Below, in pieces: positions 1 through 8,069 of a stretch of 36,526 nucleotides of DNA. The translations under genes and the position numbers were made by a program. The notes below the pieces were generated by a model that was given only the letters and a program-made list of their open reading frames with translations, was not told where the DNA came from and did not search any database. Origin of the DNA: Streptomyces sp. MBT53 (GTDB lineage: Bacteria; Actinomycetota; Actinomycetes; Streptomycetales; Streptomycetaceae); the NCBI RefSeq assembly GCF_016654115.1, contig NZ_JAEQAZ010000081.1, positions 1 through 36,526 on the forward strand, given 5' to 3'. Each line of letters opens with the position of its first letter. Within the stretch, counting starts at the first letter, position 1.

Positions 1-402
1 CCGCCCGGCGGTGAACTCGCCCACGGGCGCTCGCCGGCGTCTCGGCGGAGGTCTGCCAACGGCAGCGCCAAGACGCCGGCGAGCGACTCCTGGCCGCCGT
101 CGACGCGGCCTTCGGCGAGACGGGTCCCGGGGTCCCGTTCCAGGGGCTGGTCGTGCGGGGTACGGCGGGCCGCGCGCTGGTGGAGACCGCCGACCGGTCC
201 GACGACCTTCTGGTGATCGGCGCGGGTCCCCGGGGCGCGCTCCGCGGCCTGTTCCCGTCCGTCACGCGGTACTGCGTCGCGCATGCCGGCTGTCCGGTCC
301 TGACGGTGCCGCCCTCGCCACTGGAGGGCGAGCTGGCCGCCCTGCACCGGCGGATCGCCCTGCGGCGGGCGGTCGACGCCCGCGAGCTGACGGACCTGTA
401 CG
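1..402 (+). pseudogene. Universal stress protein (UspA) remnant, frameshifted
   Basis: This looks like the C-terminal part of an actinobacterial universal stress protein, cut by the window start. Frame 1 at the very start reads PPGGELAHGRSP, the usual segment before the second Usp helix. The match then moves to frame 3 near base 40-50, continuing with ERLLAAVDAAFG, then LVIGAGPRGALRGLFPSVTR (the ATP-binding G-rich loop of Usp proteins) and GCPVLTVPPSP. Frame 3 has a stop at 12-14, so the two parts cannot be one reading frame without an indel. The usual Usp C-terminus (HRRIALRRAVDARELT) is present, but no stop follows in that frame, and the similarity passes into an unrelated frame-1 segment. 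A pseudogene is the simplest reading; one or two sequencing errors would give the same picture. Confidence 0.65.
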
Positions 403-720
403 GCCCGGTTCTTCCGCACCCCGCCGGGCGGCCGGACAGCCGTCGGCTTCACCTCGGCGGCGCGGCTCGCCGCCACCCTCGGCCCCGAGCAGGCCGCCAT
501 CAGGCTCTCCGAACCCGCGCTGCGCGCCCTCGCCGCGCCGCTGGGCGTCACCGCCCTCACCGTCGACCCCTCGCTCTCCGCCCCGGCGACCGACCGCACC
601 GCGGCCACCGTCCGCGAGCGCGAGAACTCGTGGCGCCGCCGGCACCCCCAGCACATCGGTGCCCTGCGGGTGACCGGCGCAGCCGCCGCCGTCGCCTGTC
701 TGAACCTGCTGATCGGCTGA
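391..720 (+). pseudogene. 5'-truncated small protein fused to the Usp remnant
   Basis: Frame 1 is open from 391 to the TGA at 718-720 and encodes a coherent stretch (FFRTPPGGRTAVGFTSAARL, then AAIRLSEPALRALAAPLGVT). It resembles the small SseB-like/SAV_915-type proteins common in Streptomyces; this assignment is from memory and moderate. There is no usable ATG, GTG or TTG upstream in this frame, because a stop lies at 388-390, and the expected N-terminus is missing. The upstream bases instead encode the Usp tail in frame 3. A deletion joining the two genes, or a +1 shift near 385-400, would explain this. It ends 12 bases before the decarboxylase start. Confidence 0.5.
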
Positions 721-732
721 GGAGACCCGCCC

Positions 733-2070
733 ATGTCCATCCTGGACGCCCCCGCTGTCCAGGTCGCCGACACCGACGACCTGTCCGTCTGGCCCCGCTC
801 CACCCGCCCCGTCCCCGGCGGGGACCTGACCGTCGGCGGTGTCTCGCTCGCCGAGGCCGCCGACCGCTTCGGCACTCCCGTCTACGTCCTCGACGAGCAG
901 GAGATCCGTGAGCGCTGCCGCGCGTACCGCACGGCGTTCCCGGAGGCCGAAGTCGTCTACGCGGCAAAGGCGTTCCTGTGCCGGGCGATGGCCCACTGGG
1001 TGGAGGAGGAGGGGCTCGGCCTCGACGTGTGCTCGGCGGGCGAGCTGGCCCTCGCCGTCACGACCGGGTTCCCGCCGGAGCGGATCGTGCTGCACGGCAA
1101 CGCCAAGAGCCCGGAGGATCTGAGCACCGCGCTGCGGCTCGGGGTCGGCCGGATCGTCGTCGACAGCGCCTCGGAGATCGCCCGGCTGGCCGCGCTCACC
1201 CCCGCCGGGAGCAGGCAGAAGGTCATGGTGCGGGTGGTGCCCGGCGTGGCGGCCGGCGTGCACGTCAAGGTGCGCACCGGCACCGACGACCAGAAGTTCG
1301 GCCTGTCGATCACGGACGGTTCCGCGCAGCACGCCGTCACCCGGATCCTCGACCAGCCGCACCTCGAACTCGTGGGCCTGCACTGCCACATCGGCTCGCA
1401 GATCACCACGCCGAAGCCGTACGTCGCCGCGGTGCGCCGCATGGTCGGGCTGTTGGCCCGCATCCGGGACCAACACGGCGTCGCCCTCCCGCAGTTGGAC
1501 ATCGGCGGCGGGCACGGCATCGCCTACCGCCCCAGCGAGGAGGAGTTGAACATCGCTGTCCTCGCCGGGCGGGTCCGCACCGAACTGGAGGACGGCTGTG
1601 CCCGCGGCGGGCTGCCCGTGCCCCGGCTCACCCTCGAACCCGGGCGGGCGATCGTCGGCCCCGCCGGAGTCGTCGTGTACCGGGTGCTCGCGGTCAAGCG
1701 CACCGGCGACCGTACGTTCGTCGCGGTCGACGGCGGGATGAGCGACAACCCGCGGCCCGCGCTGTACGGCGTGCGGTACGCGCCCCGGTTGATCGGCCGC
1801 CCGGCCTCCGCGCCGCCGCGCCCGGTCACGGTCGTGGGCCGGCACTGCGAGGCGGGCGACGTCCTCGCCGACGAGGTGGCGCTGCCCGGCGACGTACGCC
1901 CCGGCGACCTCCTCGCCGTACCGGCGGCCGGTGCCTATCACCTGTCGATGGCGTCGGGTTACAACCTCGTCGGCCGGCCGCCGGTCGTCGCGGTGGCCGA
2001 CGGCATCGCGCGCGTCCTGGTCCGCCGCGAGTCGCTGGAGGACATGAGCCGACGGGACGTCGGGCTGTAG
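733..2070 (+). CDS. LysA-like PLP-dependent (diaminopimelate-type) decarboxylase
   Basis: This is a fold-type III PLP enzyme of the ornithine/DAP/arginine decarboxylase superfamily, 445 aa. A TIM-barrel PLP domain is followed by a C-terminal beta domain. Visible landmarks are YAAKAF with the Schiff-base lysine at K79, HIGSQ around H219, the GGGHG phosphate loop, EPGR, CEAGD with active-site C372, and GAY near the C-terminus. These fit meso-diaminopimelate decarboxylase, the last step of lysine synthesis. However, streptomycetes usually carry a separate housekeeping lysA near thrB/thrC, so this may be a paralogue or a decarboxylase for another amino acid. The ATG at 733 has a good Shine-Dalgarno (GAGGAGA) about 8 bases upstream. 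It is followed by 95 bases without a gene before the mutase operon. Confidence 0.85.
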   Translation: MSILDAPAVQVADTDDLSVWPRSTRPVPGGDLTVGGVSLAEAADRFGTPVYVLDEQEIRERCRAYRTAFPEAEVVYAAKAFLCRAMAHWVEEEGLGLDVCSAGELALAVTTGFPPERIVLHGNAKSPEDLSTALRLGVGRIVVDSASEIARLAALTPAGSRQKVMVRVVPGVAAGVHVKVRTGTDDQKFGLSITDGSAQHAVTRILDQPHLELVGLHCHIGSQITTPKPYVAAVRRMVGLLARIRDQHGVALPQLDIGGGHGIAYRPSEEELNIAVLAGRVRTELEDGCARGGLPVPRLTLEPGRAIVGPAGVVVYRVLAVKRTGDRTFVAVDGGMSDNPRPALYGVRYAPRLIGRPASAPPRPVTVVGRHCEAGDVLADEVALPGDVRPGDLLAVPAAGAYHLSMASGYNLVGRPPVVAVADGIARVLVRRESLEDMSRRDVGL

Positions 2071-2083
2071 TCACGGGCCGCCG

Positions 2084-2099
2084 AGTGGTCTAGACCGCG
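2084..2099. promoter_or_regulatory. DasR-responsive element (dre)-like site
   Basis: The sequence AGTGGTCTAGACCGCG contains the perfect palindrome GGTCTAGACC (2087-2096). The published DasR site is roughly A(G/C)TGGTCTAGACCA(G/C)T; by eye 14 of 16 positions fit. DasR is the GntR-family regulator that senses aminosugar phosphates. The site lies about 75 bases upstream of the start of the methylmalonyl-CoA mutase operon and 14 bases after the decarboxylase stop. Binding is inferred from sequence only. Confidence 0.55.
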
Positions 2100-2153
2100 A
2101 AGGGAGGTCAAGGTCACAGCCGCGTCCTCTGCTGCTCACCTGCACGTTTGCCC

Positions 2154-2159
2154 TAGCAT
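2154..2159 (+). promoter_or_regulatory. Candidate -10 element for the mutase operon (leaderless)
   Basis: TAGCAT ends 6 bases before the ATG at 2166, the spacing expected if transcription starts at or next to the A of the ATG. No Shine-Dalgarno precedes that ATG, which agrees with a leaderless mRNA. No convincing -35 element was found. Confidence 0.4.
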
Positions 2160-2165
2160 CCGAGC

Positions 2166-3971
2166 ATGACGGTCCTGCCTGACGACGGGCTCTCGCTGGC
2201 CGCCGAGTTCCCTGACGCGACCCATGAGCAGTGGCAACGCCTGGTGGAAGGCGTACTGCGCAAGTCGGGCAAGGAAGTCTCGGGTACGGCGGCGGAAGAC
2301 GCTCTGTCCACCTCGTTGGAGGACGGGCTTCTCGCCCGTCCCCTGTACACCGCGGACGACTCCGCACCCGAGCCCGGGCTCCCCGGTTTCGCCCCGTTCG
2401 TACGGGGCGGCCGGGCCGAGGGCAACACCCTCGGCGGCTGGGACGTACGCCAGCGGCACACCACCGCCGACAACTCCGCGGTCCTCGGCGACCTGGAGAA
2501 CGGCGTCACCTCGCTGTGGCTGACCGTGGGCGAGCGCGGCATCCCGGTCGCCTCGCTCGGCAGCACCCTCGACGGTGTCTTTCTCGACCTGGCACCCGTC
2601 GTCCTCGACGCCGGGCCCGAAGTCGCGTCCGCCGCAGCCGAGTTGCTACGGCTGTACGAGGAGCGCGGCATCGACCCTCAGGCGGTGCGCGGCAACCTGG
2701 GCGCCGACCCGCTGGGCTTCGCGGCCCGCACCGGAGCGGACCCCTTCGACTTCGCGCCGGTCGCCGCGCTGGCCCGGCGCTGCGCCGAGGAATACCCGGG
2801 GCTGCGCGCGCTGACCGTGGACGCGCTGCCGTACCACGAGGCCGGCTGTTCGGCGGCGCAGGAGCTGGGCGCCTCACTGGCGACCGGTGTCGCCTGTCTC
2901 CGCGAGCTGACGGAAGCCGGGCTCAGCGTCGAACAGGCCGTCGCCCAGCTGGAGTTCAGGTACGCGGCGACCGCCGACCAGTTCCTGACCATCGCCAAGT
3001 TGCGCGCGGCGCGCAGGCTTTGGGCCCGGGTCGCCGAGGTGTGCGGGGCTCCCGGCGGGCAGGTGCAGCACGCGGTGACCTCGCCAGTGATGATGTCCCG
3101 GCGTGACCCGTGGGTGAACATGCTGCGCACGACCATCGCGACGCTGGCCGCCGGGGTGGGCGGTGCCGAGTCCGTCACCGTGCTGCCCTTCGACCACGCG
3201 CTGGGCCTGCCGGACGCGTTCGCGCGCCGGATCGCCCGCAACACCTCGACGATCCTGGTCGAGGAGTCGCATCTGTCCCGGGTGATCGACCCGGCGGGCG
3301 GCTCCTGGTACGTGGAGCGGCTCACGGACGAACTCGCGCACGCGGGCTGGGAGTTCTTCCAGCACATCGAACAACAGGGCGGCCAGGCAGCCGTATTGAG
3401 CTCCGGCAGCCTCCGCGACGACCTCGCCACCACCTGGGCGGCCCGCAGCGCGAAGCTCGCCAAGCGCCGCGAACCCATCACCGGCGTCAGCGAGTTCCCG
3501 AACCTCGCCGAACGCCTCCCGGAGCGCGCACCCGCCCCCGCCGAACCCTCCGGTGGACTGCCGCGCGTGCGCCGCGACGAGGCCTACGAAGCCCTGCGCG
3601 CCCGCTCCGACGCCCACCTCGCGGCGACCGGCTCCCGGCCACGCATCTTCCTGGCCGCGCTCGGCCCGGCCGCCGCGCACACCGCACGGCTCACCTTCGC
3701 GTCGAACCTGTTCCAGGCGGGCGGCATCGAGCCCGTCACCGAGGGCGCCTTCGCGGACAGCGGGGCCACCGAGGCCTGCCTGTGCTCGAGCGACGCGCTG
3801 TACGAGGAGCAAGCGGCCACGGTCGCCGGGGAGTTGAGGTCGGCCGGTGCCGGGCACGTGTTCCTCGCGGGCCGTCCCGCCGAGTACCCCGGTGTCGACG
3901 CCCATGTCTTCGCGGGCTGCGACGCCGTGGCCGTACTGTCCGCCACCCTCGACCGCATGGGAGTGTCCTGA
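2166..3971 (+). CDS. mutA: Methylmalonyl-CoA mutase small (beta) subunit
   Basis: This is the non-catalytic subunit of the heterodimeric adenosylcobalamin-dependent methylmalonyl-CoA mutase (succinyl-CoA/methylmalonyl-CoA interconversion), 601 aa, the expected size. The N-terminal two thirds are the TIM-barrel mutase domain, with RPLYTADD, QFLTIAKLRAARRLWARV and IARNTSTILVEESHL. These segments parallel KPLYTGQD, FFMEIAKLRAARLLWAKL and IARNTQLLIQQESG in the next gene. The C-terminal Rossmann-like domain (about 490-601) lacks the DxHxxG cobalamin ligand motif and reads LGPAAAHTAR instead, as is normal for the small subunit. The stop overlaps the mutB start by one base (TGATG), implying translational coupling. 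The supply of methylmalonyl-CoA matters in streptomycetes for odd-chain and valine catabolism and for polyketide building blocks. Confidence 0.95.
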   Translation: MTVLPDDGLSLAAEFPDATHEQWQRLVEGVLRKSGKEVSGTAAEDALSTSLEDGLLARPLYTADDSAPEPGLPGFAPFVRGGRAEGNTLGGWDVRQRHTTADNSAVLGDLENGVTSLWLTVGERGIPVASLGSTLDGVFLDLAPVVLDAGPEVASAAAELLRLYEERGIDPQAVRGNLGADPLGFAARTGADPFDFAPVAALARRCAEEYPGLRALTVDALPYHEAGCSAAQELGASLATGVACLRELTEAGLSVEQAVAQLEFRYAATADQFLTIAKLRAARRLWARVAEVCGAPGGQVQHAVTSPVMMSRRDPWVNMLRTTIATLAAGVGGAESVTVLPFDHALGLPDAFARRIARNTSTILVEESHLSRVIDPAGGSWYVERLTDELAHAGWEFFQHIEQQGGQAAVLSSGSLRDDLATTWAARSAKLAKRREPITGVSEFPNLAERLPERAPAPAEPSGGLPRVRRDEAYEALRARSDAHLAATGSRPRIFLAALGPAAAHTARLTFASNLFQAGGIEPVTEGAFADSGATEACLCSSDALYEEQAATVAGELRSAGAGHVFLAGRPAEYPGVDAHVFAGCDAVAVLSATLDRMGVS

Positions 3972-6160
3972 TGGCAGCGAGCGGGCGCATTCCCGACTTC
4001 TCCGGGATCGAGCTGGGGGTCCCGGCCGCCGAAGCCGGTGCCGACGAGTGGCGTGACGCCGTCAAGAAGGCGGCGGGCGGCGACGACCTCCTCTGGGAGA
4101 CCCCGGAGGGCATCGCGGTCAAGCCGTTGTACACCGGGCAGGATCTGGAGGGCCTGGACTTCCTGGCCACCTACCCGGGCGTCGCGCCGTATCTGCGCGG
4201 CCCGTACCCGACGATGTACGTCAACCAGCCCTGGACGATCCGTCAGTACGCGGGCTTCTCCACGGCCGAGGAGTCCAACGCCTTCTACCGGCGCAATCTG
4301 GCGGCCGGTCAGAAGGGCCTGTCGGTCGCCTTCGACCTGCCCACGCACCGGGGTTACGACAGCGACCACCCGCGCGTGACCGGTGACGTCGGCATGGCGG
4401 GCGTGGCGATCGACTCGATCTACGACATGCGCCAACTCTTCGACGGCATCCCCCTCGACAAGATGACCGTGTCGATGACGATGAACGGCGCGGTGCTGCC
4501 CGTGCTCGCGCTCTACATCGTGGCGGCGGAGGAACAGGGCGTACCGCCCGAGAAGTTGGCCGGGACCATCCAGAACGACATCCTCAAGGAGTTCATGGTC
4601 CGCAACACCTACATCTATCCGCCGAAGCCGTCGATGCGGATCATCTCCGACATCTTCGCGTACACCTCGCAGCGGATGCCCCGCTACAACTCGATCTCCA
4701 TCTCCGGCTACCACATCCAAGAAGCGGGCGCGACGGCCGACCTGGAGCTGGCGTACACCCTCGCGGACGGGGTCGAGTACATCCGGGCGGGCCGGGAGGC
4801 GGGGATGGACGTGGACGCGTTCGCGCCCCGGCTGTCCTTCTTCTGGGCGATCGGCATGAACTTCTTCATGGAGATCGCGAAGCTGCGGGCGGCCCGCCTG
4901 CTGTGGGCCAAGCTGGTCAAGCAGTTCGACCCGCAGAACGCCAAGTCCCTCTCCCTGCGCACCCATTCGCAGACCTCGGGCTGGTCGCTGACCGCGCAGG
5001 ACGTGTTCAACAACGTGACGCGTACGGCCGTGGAGGCCATGGCCGCCACGCAGGGTCACACGCAGTCGCTGCACACCAACGCCCTCGACGAGGCGCTCGC
5101 GCTGCCCACCGACTTCTCGGCCCGCATCGCCCGCAACACCCAGCTCCTCATCCAGCAGGAGTCCGGCACCACCCGGGTCATCGACCCGTGGGGCGGCAGC
5201 GCGTACGTCGAGAAGCTCACGTACGACCTCGCGCGCCGGGCCTGGCAGCACATCGAGGAGGTCGAGGCGGCGGGCGGCATGGCCAAGGCCATCGACGCGG
5301 GCATCCCCAAGCTGCGCATCGAGGAGGCGGCGGCCCGCACCCAGGCCCGCATCGACTCCGGGCGCCAGCCGGTCATCGGCGTCAACAAGTACCGGGTGGA
5401 GACCGACGAGCAGATCGACGTCCTCAAGGTCGACAACTCCTCCGTCCGCACCCAACAGATCGAGAAACTACGGCGGTTGCGCGCCGAGCGCGACGAACAG
5501 GCCACCCAGGACGCGCTGCACGCCCTGACCCGCGCGGCCGACGAAGGCACCGGCAACCTCCTTGAGCTGGCGGTGAACGCGGCCCGCGCGAAGGCCACGG
5601 TCGGTGAGATCTCCGACGCGCTGGAGAAGGTGTACGGGCGGCACGCGAGCCAGATCCGTACGATCTCCGGTGTGTACCGCACCGAAGCCGGCGAGTCCCC
5701 GTCCGTCGAGCGCACCCGCGCCCTCGTGGCCGAGTTCGAGGAGGCCGAGGGCCGCCGCCCGCGCATCCTGGTCGCCAAGATGGGCCAGGACGGCCACGAC
5801 CGTGGCCAGAAGGTGATCGCCACCGCCTTCGCCGACCTGGGCTTCGACGTCGACGTCGGCCCGCTCTTCCAGACCCCCGGCGAGGTGGCCCGCCAGGCCG
5901 TCGAGGCGGACGTGCACGTCGTCGGGGTGTCCTCGCTGGCGGCCGGACACCTCACCCTCGTACCGGCGTTGAAGGAGTCCCTCGCCGAGGAGGGCCGCGA
6001 GGACATCATGATCGTGGTCGGCGGGGTGATCCCGCCGCAGGACGTGCCCACGCTGCTTGAGATGGGCGCGGCGGCCGTGTTCCCGCCCGGGACGGTGATC
6101 CCGGACGCGGCCTACAACCTGGTCGAGCGGCTGGCCACCGACCTCGGGCACACCCCGTGA
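3971..6160 (+). CDS. mutB: Methylmalonyl-CoA mutase large (alpha) catalytic subunit
   Basis: This is the catalytic, adenosylcobalamin-binding subunit, 729 aa. The TIM barrel carries TMYVNQPWTIRQYAGFSTAE (substrate channel), SVAFDLPTHRGYDSDHP, and SISGYHIQEAGA with the active-site histidine region. The C-terminal B12 domain (about 595-729) carries D607-x-H609-x-x-G612 (GQDGHDRGQK), whose histidine replaces dimethylbenzimidazole as the lower cobalt ligand. The GVIPPQD loop and FPPGT follow as in the family. I chose the ATG at 3971, overlapping the mutA stop by one base, because the product then starts where the family does; the frame stays open upstream only as a shadow of mutA. The next gene, meaB, overlaps by four bases. 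Confidence 0.97.
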   Translation: MAASGRIPDFSGIELGVPAAEAGADEWRDAVKKAAGGDDLLWETPEGIAVKPLYTGQDLEGLDFLATYPGVAPYLRGPYPTMYVNQPWTIRQYAGFSTAEESNAFYRRNLAAGQKGLSVAFDLPTHRGYDSDHPRVTGDVGMAGVAIDSIYDMRQLFDGIPLDKMTVSMTMNGAVLPVLALYIVAAEEQGVPPEKLAGTIQNDILKEFMVRNTYIYPPKPSMRIISDIFAYTSQRMPRYNSISISGYHIQEAGATADLELAYTLADGVEYIRAGREAGMDVDAFAPRLSFFWAIGMNFFMEIAKLRAARLLWAKLVKQFDPQNAKSLSLRTHSQTSGWSLTAQDVFNNVTRTAVEAMAATQGHTQSLHTNALDEALALPTDFSARIARNTQLLIQQESGTTRVIDPWGGSAYVEKLTYDLARRAWQHIEEVEAAGGMAKAIDAGIPKLRIEEAAARTQARIDSGRQPVIGVNKYRVETDEQIDVLKVDNSSVRTQQIEKLRRLRAERDEQATQDALHALTRAADEGTGNLLELAVNAARAKATVGEISDALEKVYGRHASQIRTISGVYRTEAGESPSVERTRALVAEFEEAEGRRPRILVAKMGQDGHDRGQKVIATAFADLGFDVDVGPLFQTPGEVARQAVEADVHVVGVSSLAAGHLTLVPALKESLAEEGREDIMIVVGGVIPPQDVPTLLEMGAAAVFPPGTVIPDAAYNLVERLATDLGHTP

Positions 6161-7140
6161 TCGATGTCGACACCTATGTGAAGGGCGTACTCGACGGCAA
6201 GCGGGCCCTGGTGGCCCGCGCCATCACCCTCGTCGAGTCGACCAAGCCCCAACACCGCGCCATGGCACAGGAGTTGCTGACCGAGCTGCTGCCGCACAGC
6301 GGCAAGGCCCGGCGCATCGGCGTCAGCGGTGTGCCGGGCGTCGGCAAGTCGACGTTCATCGACGCGTTCGGCACGCTGCTCACCTCGCTCGGTTTCCGGG
6401 TCGCGGTGCTGGCCGTCGACCCGTCCTCCACCCGGACCGGCGGGTCGATCCTCGGCGACAAGACCCGCATGGAGCGCCTGGCCGTCGACCCGGCGGCCTT
6501 CGTCCGCCCCTCCCCCACCGCCGGCACGCTCGGTGGCGTCGCGAAGGCGACCCGGGAGTCGATCGTCGTCATGGAGGCGGCGGGCTACGACGTCGTCCTC
6601 GTGGAGACGGTCGGCGTCGGCCAGTCGGAGACCGCGGTCGCCAACATGGTCGACTCCTTCCTCCTGTTGACGCTGGCCCGCACCGGCGACCAGTTGCAGG
6701 GCATCAAGAAGGGCGTCCTGGAGCTGGCGGACGTCATCGCCGTCAACAAGGCGGACGGCCCGCACGAGCGCGACGCGCGCGGCGCGGCAAGGGAGTTGGC
6801 GGGCGCGCTGCGTCTGATGCACCCCGTCGACGCGGCCTGGACCCCGCCGGTGCTGAGTTGCAGCGCCCGCGAGGGCACGGGCCTGGACACGGTCTGGGAG
6901 CGCCTGGAACAGCACCGGTCGCTCCTCGACTCCACCGGCCGCCTCGCCGCCAAACGCCGCGAGCAGCAGGTGGATTGGACATGGACGATGGTCCGCGACG
7001 AGCTGCTGGGCAGGCTGCACGCGGATCCGGCGGTACGCTCACTGGCCCCGGACCTCGAACGGCTGGTGCGGGAGGGCGAGTTGACGGCGACCCTGGCCGC
7101 CGAACAGATCCTGCGGGCTTTCGGATCCCGGCTCAGCTGA
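6157..7140 (+). CDS. meaB: Methylmalonyl-CoA mutase-associated GTPase MeaB
   Basis: This is a G3E-family P-loop GTPase, 327 aa, that protects and reloads methylmalonyl-CoA mutase with adenosylcobalamin. The Walker A motif is GVPGVGKST (about 58-66). A Mg-binding aspartate sits in VDPSS, followed by GGSILGDKTRM, the VETVGVGQSE switch region, and NKAD as the guanine-specificity motif. The C-terminal arm (about 260-327) is the helical dimerisation region typical of MeaB/ArgK. The older name ArgK (LAO/AO transport kinase) should be avoided given the mutA-mutB context. Translation starts at a GTG at 6157 inside the end of mutB (GTGA overlap), so the three genes form one coupled operon. Confidence 0.95.
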   Translation: MIDVDTYVKGVLDGKRALVARAITLVESTKPQHRAMAQELLTELLPHSGKARRIGVSGVPGVGKSTFIDAFGTLLTSLGFRVAVLAVDPSSTRTGGSILGDKTRMERLAVDPAAFVRPSPTAGTLGGVAKATRESIVVMEAAGYDVVLVETVGVGQSETAVANMVDSFLLLTLARTGDQLQGIKKGVLELADVIAVNKADGPHERDARGAARELAGALRLMHPVDAAWTPPVLSCSAREGTGLDTVWERLEQHRSLLDSTGRLAAKRREQQVDWTWTMVRDELLGRLHADPAVRSLAPDLERLVREGELTATLAAEQILRAFGSRLS

Positions 7141-7165
7141 CCCAGCGCCACCGGAGGTCGTCCGA

Positions 7166-7693
7166 ATGACTCCCGCACGGTTGCTCGCCGTTGCTCCGCT
7201 GGTGCTGGCGCTTCTCGCCGTGTCCGGCTGCTCCTCCACCTGGGGCTGCTCCGACACCACCGCGAAACGCGGCAAGGCCGCTGTCAGGGTGCGGGTCGAG
7301 GACATCTACGGACAGCATCTCGACGCCTCCGCAGAGATCGTCGACTGGCGCCTTGAGCCCCACCCGCAGCGGCCCTCCGACGGTGACCAGGTCCACTTCC
7401 ACTTCCGGTTCTACGACGCCGACGAGTTCAACGGCCCCGCTCTGGACGTCTGCGCGGTCGACAAGAAACGCGTGGCCCTGCTGTACGAGACGGTCTATTC
7501 AGCCGAGGCGTTCGGGCCGAACGGCGACCCCACGGGCGACAGTTGGCTCGCCGTCGAGCACCCCGCGCAGGTCGCCGAAGTGCTGTTGATCCCCAATGAC
7601 CAGCACTACCAGACAAGAACCTGCGCGCAGGACGGCAAGGACGGCGGCGGTCCGCATCCTCCCGAGCCGGCCACCCTGGGGGACCAGCTGTAA
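7166..7693 (+). CDS. Putative lipoprotein of unknown function
   Basis: A 175-aa exported protein. Its N-terminus is a hydrophobic signal (RLLAVAPLVLALLAVSGC) with a VSGC lipobox, giving C22 as the lipidated cysteine. The mature part is soluble and mixed alpha/beta, with several cysteines (WGCSD, DVCAVD, RTCAQD) that could form disulfides, and no domain I recognise. The ATG at 7166 has a strong Shine-Dalgarno (GGAGGT at 7153-7158). It lies 25 bases after meaB, so it may be read with the mutase operon, but nothing in the sequence ties it to B12. It ends 13 bases before the riboswitch. Confidence 0.8.
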   Translation: MTPARLLAVAPLVLALLAVSGCSSTWGCSDTTAKRGKAAVRVRVEDIYGQHLDASAEIVDWRLEPHPQRPSDGDQVHFHFRFYDADEFNGPALDVCAVDKKRVALLYETVYSAEAFGPNGDPTGDSWLAVEHPAQVAEVLLIPNDQHYQTRTCAQDGKDGGGPHPPEPATLGDQL

Positions 7694-7706
7694 TACGCTG
7701 GCTGAC

Positions 7707-7908
7707 GCAGCTGGTTCGCCCCGTCCGCCAGGCGGGATGCGTCGCAAGAGGGAACCCGGTGAGATTCCGGGACTGCCCCGCAGCGGTGAGCGAGAACGAC
7801 CGCCGTCATACGCACTGGGTCCACGACAGGATCTGGGAAGCGACGGCCAGTAGGTGTCCTCCGGTTCGACGGAGGGCGTGCCCGCGAGTCCGAAGACCTG
7901 CCAACTGC
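7707..7908 (+). promoter_or_regulatory. Cobalamin riboswitch (aptamer) upstream of metE
   Basis: The leader carries the conserved cobalamin aptamer landmarks in order: GAGGGAACCCGGTGAGATTC, then ACTGCCCCGCAGCGGTGA, ACGCACTGGG, TGGGAAGCGACGGCCAGTAG, GCCCGCGAGTCCGAAGACCT, and the B12-box end GACCTGCC. A closing P1 helix can form between GCAGCTGG (7707-7714) and CCAACTGC (7901-7908), with 7 of 8 pairs. The family binds adenosylcobalamin or related forms and turns off B12-independent enzymes when B12 is plentiful. Here it precedes metE directly. Confidence 0.92.
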
Positions 7909-8064
7909 CCGTGCGCGAAGCATTCGTGCGCGGGATCCCGGTGACCTCGTGGGCGGGTCGGCGTACATATCGGCGGGCACGGCGACCGTGCGTCCGTCCG
8001 GTCTGACGTTCCTTCGCGCTCGCGTCCCGTCCCGGGATCTCAGGGAGACAGCTCGCGAAGGAGA
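7909..8064 (+). promoter_or_regulatory. Expression platform of the metE riboswitch
   Basis: Right after the aptamer, a GC-rich hairpin can form at about 7908-7934 (CCCGTGCGCGAA, loop GCA, TTCGTGCGCGGG; 12 pairs including two G-U). Further down, TCCTTCGCG (8010-8018) is perfectly complementary to CGCGAAGGA (8054-8062), which contains the metE Shine-Dalgarno. So the ribosome site can be masked. This suggests translational control, perhaps with a transcriptional component from the first hairpin. The pairing is seen in sequence; how ligand binding switches it is inferred. Confidence 0.55.
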
Positions 8065-8069
8065 GTTCC

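Noticed and set aside
262..1941. A 559-codon minus-strand frame opposite the LysA-like gene
   Set aside because: Shadow of the decarboxylase, without motifs.
3584..5455. A 623-codon minus-strand frame opposite mutA/mutB
   Set aside because: Same shadow effect; it crosses two real genes and has no recognisable feature.
7759..7944. A 61-codon frame inside the metE leader, considered as a leader peptide
   Set aside because: It lies within the conserved riboswitch aptamer, whose sequence is explained by RNA structure; no ribosome site precedes it.
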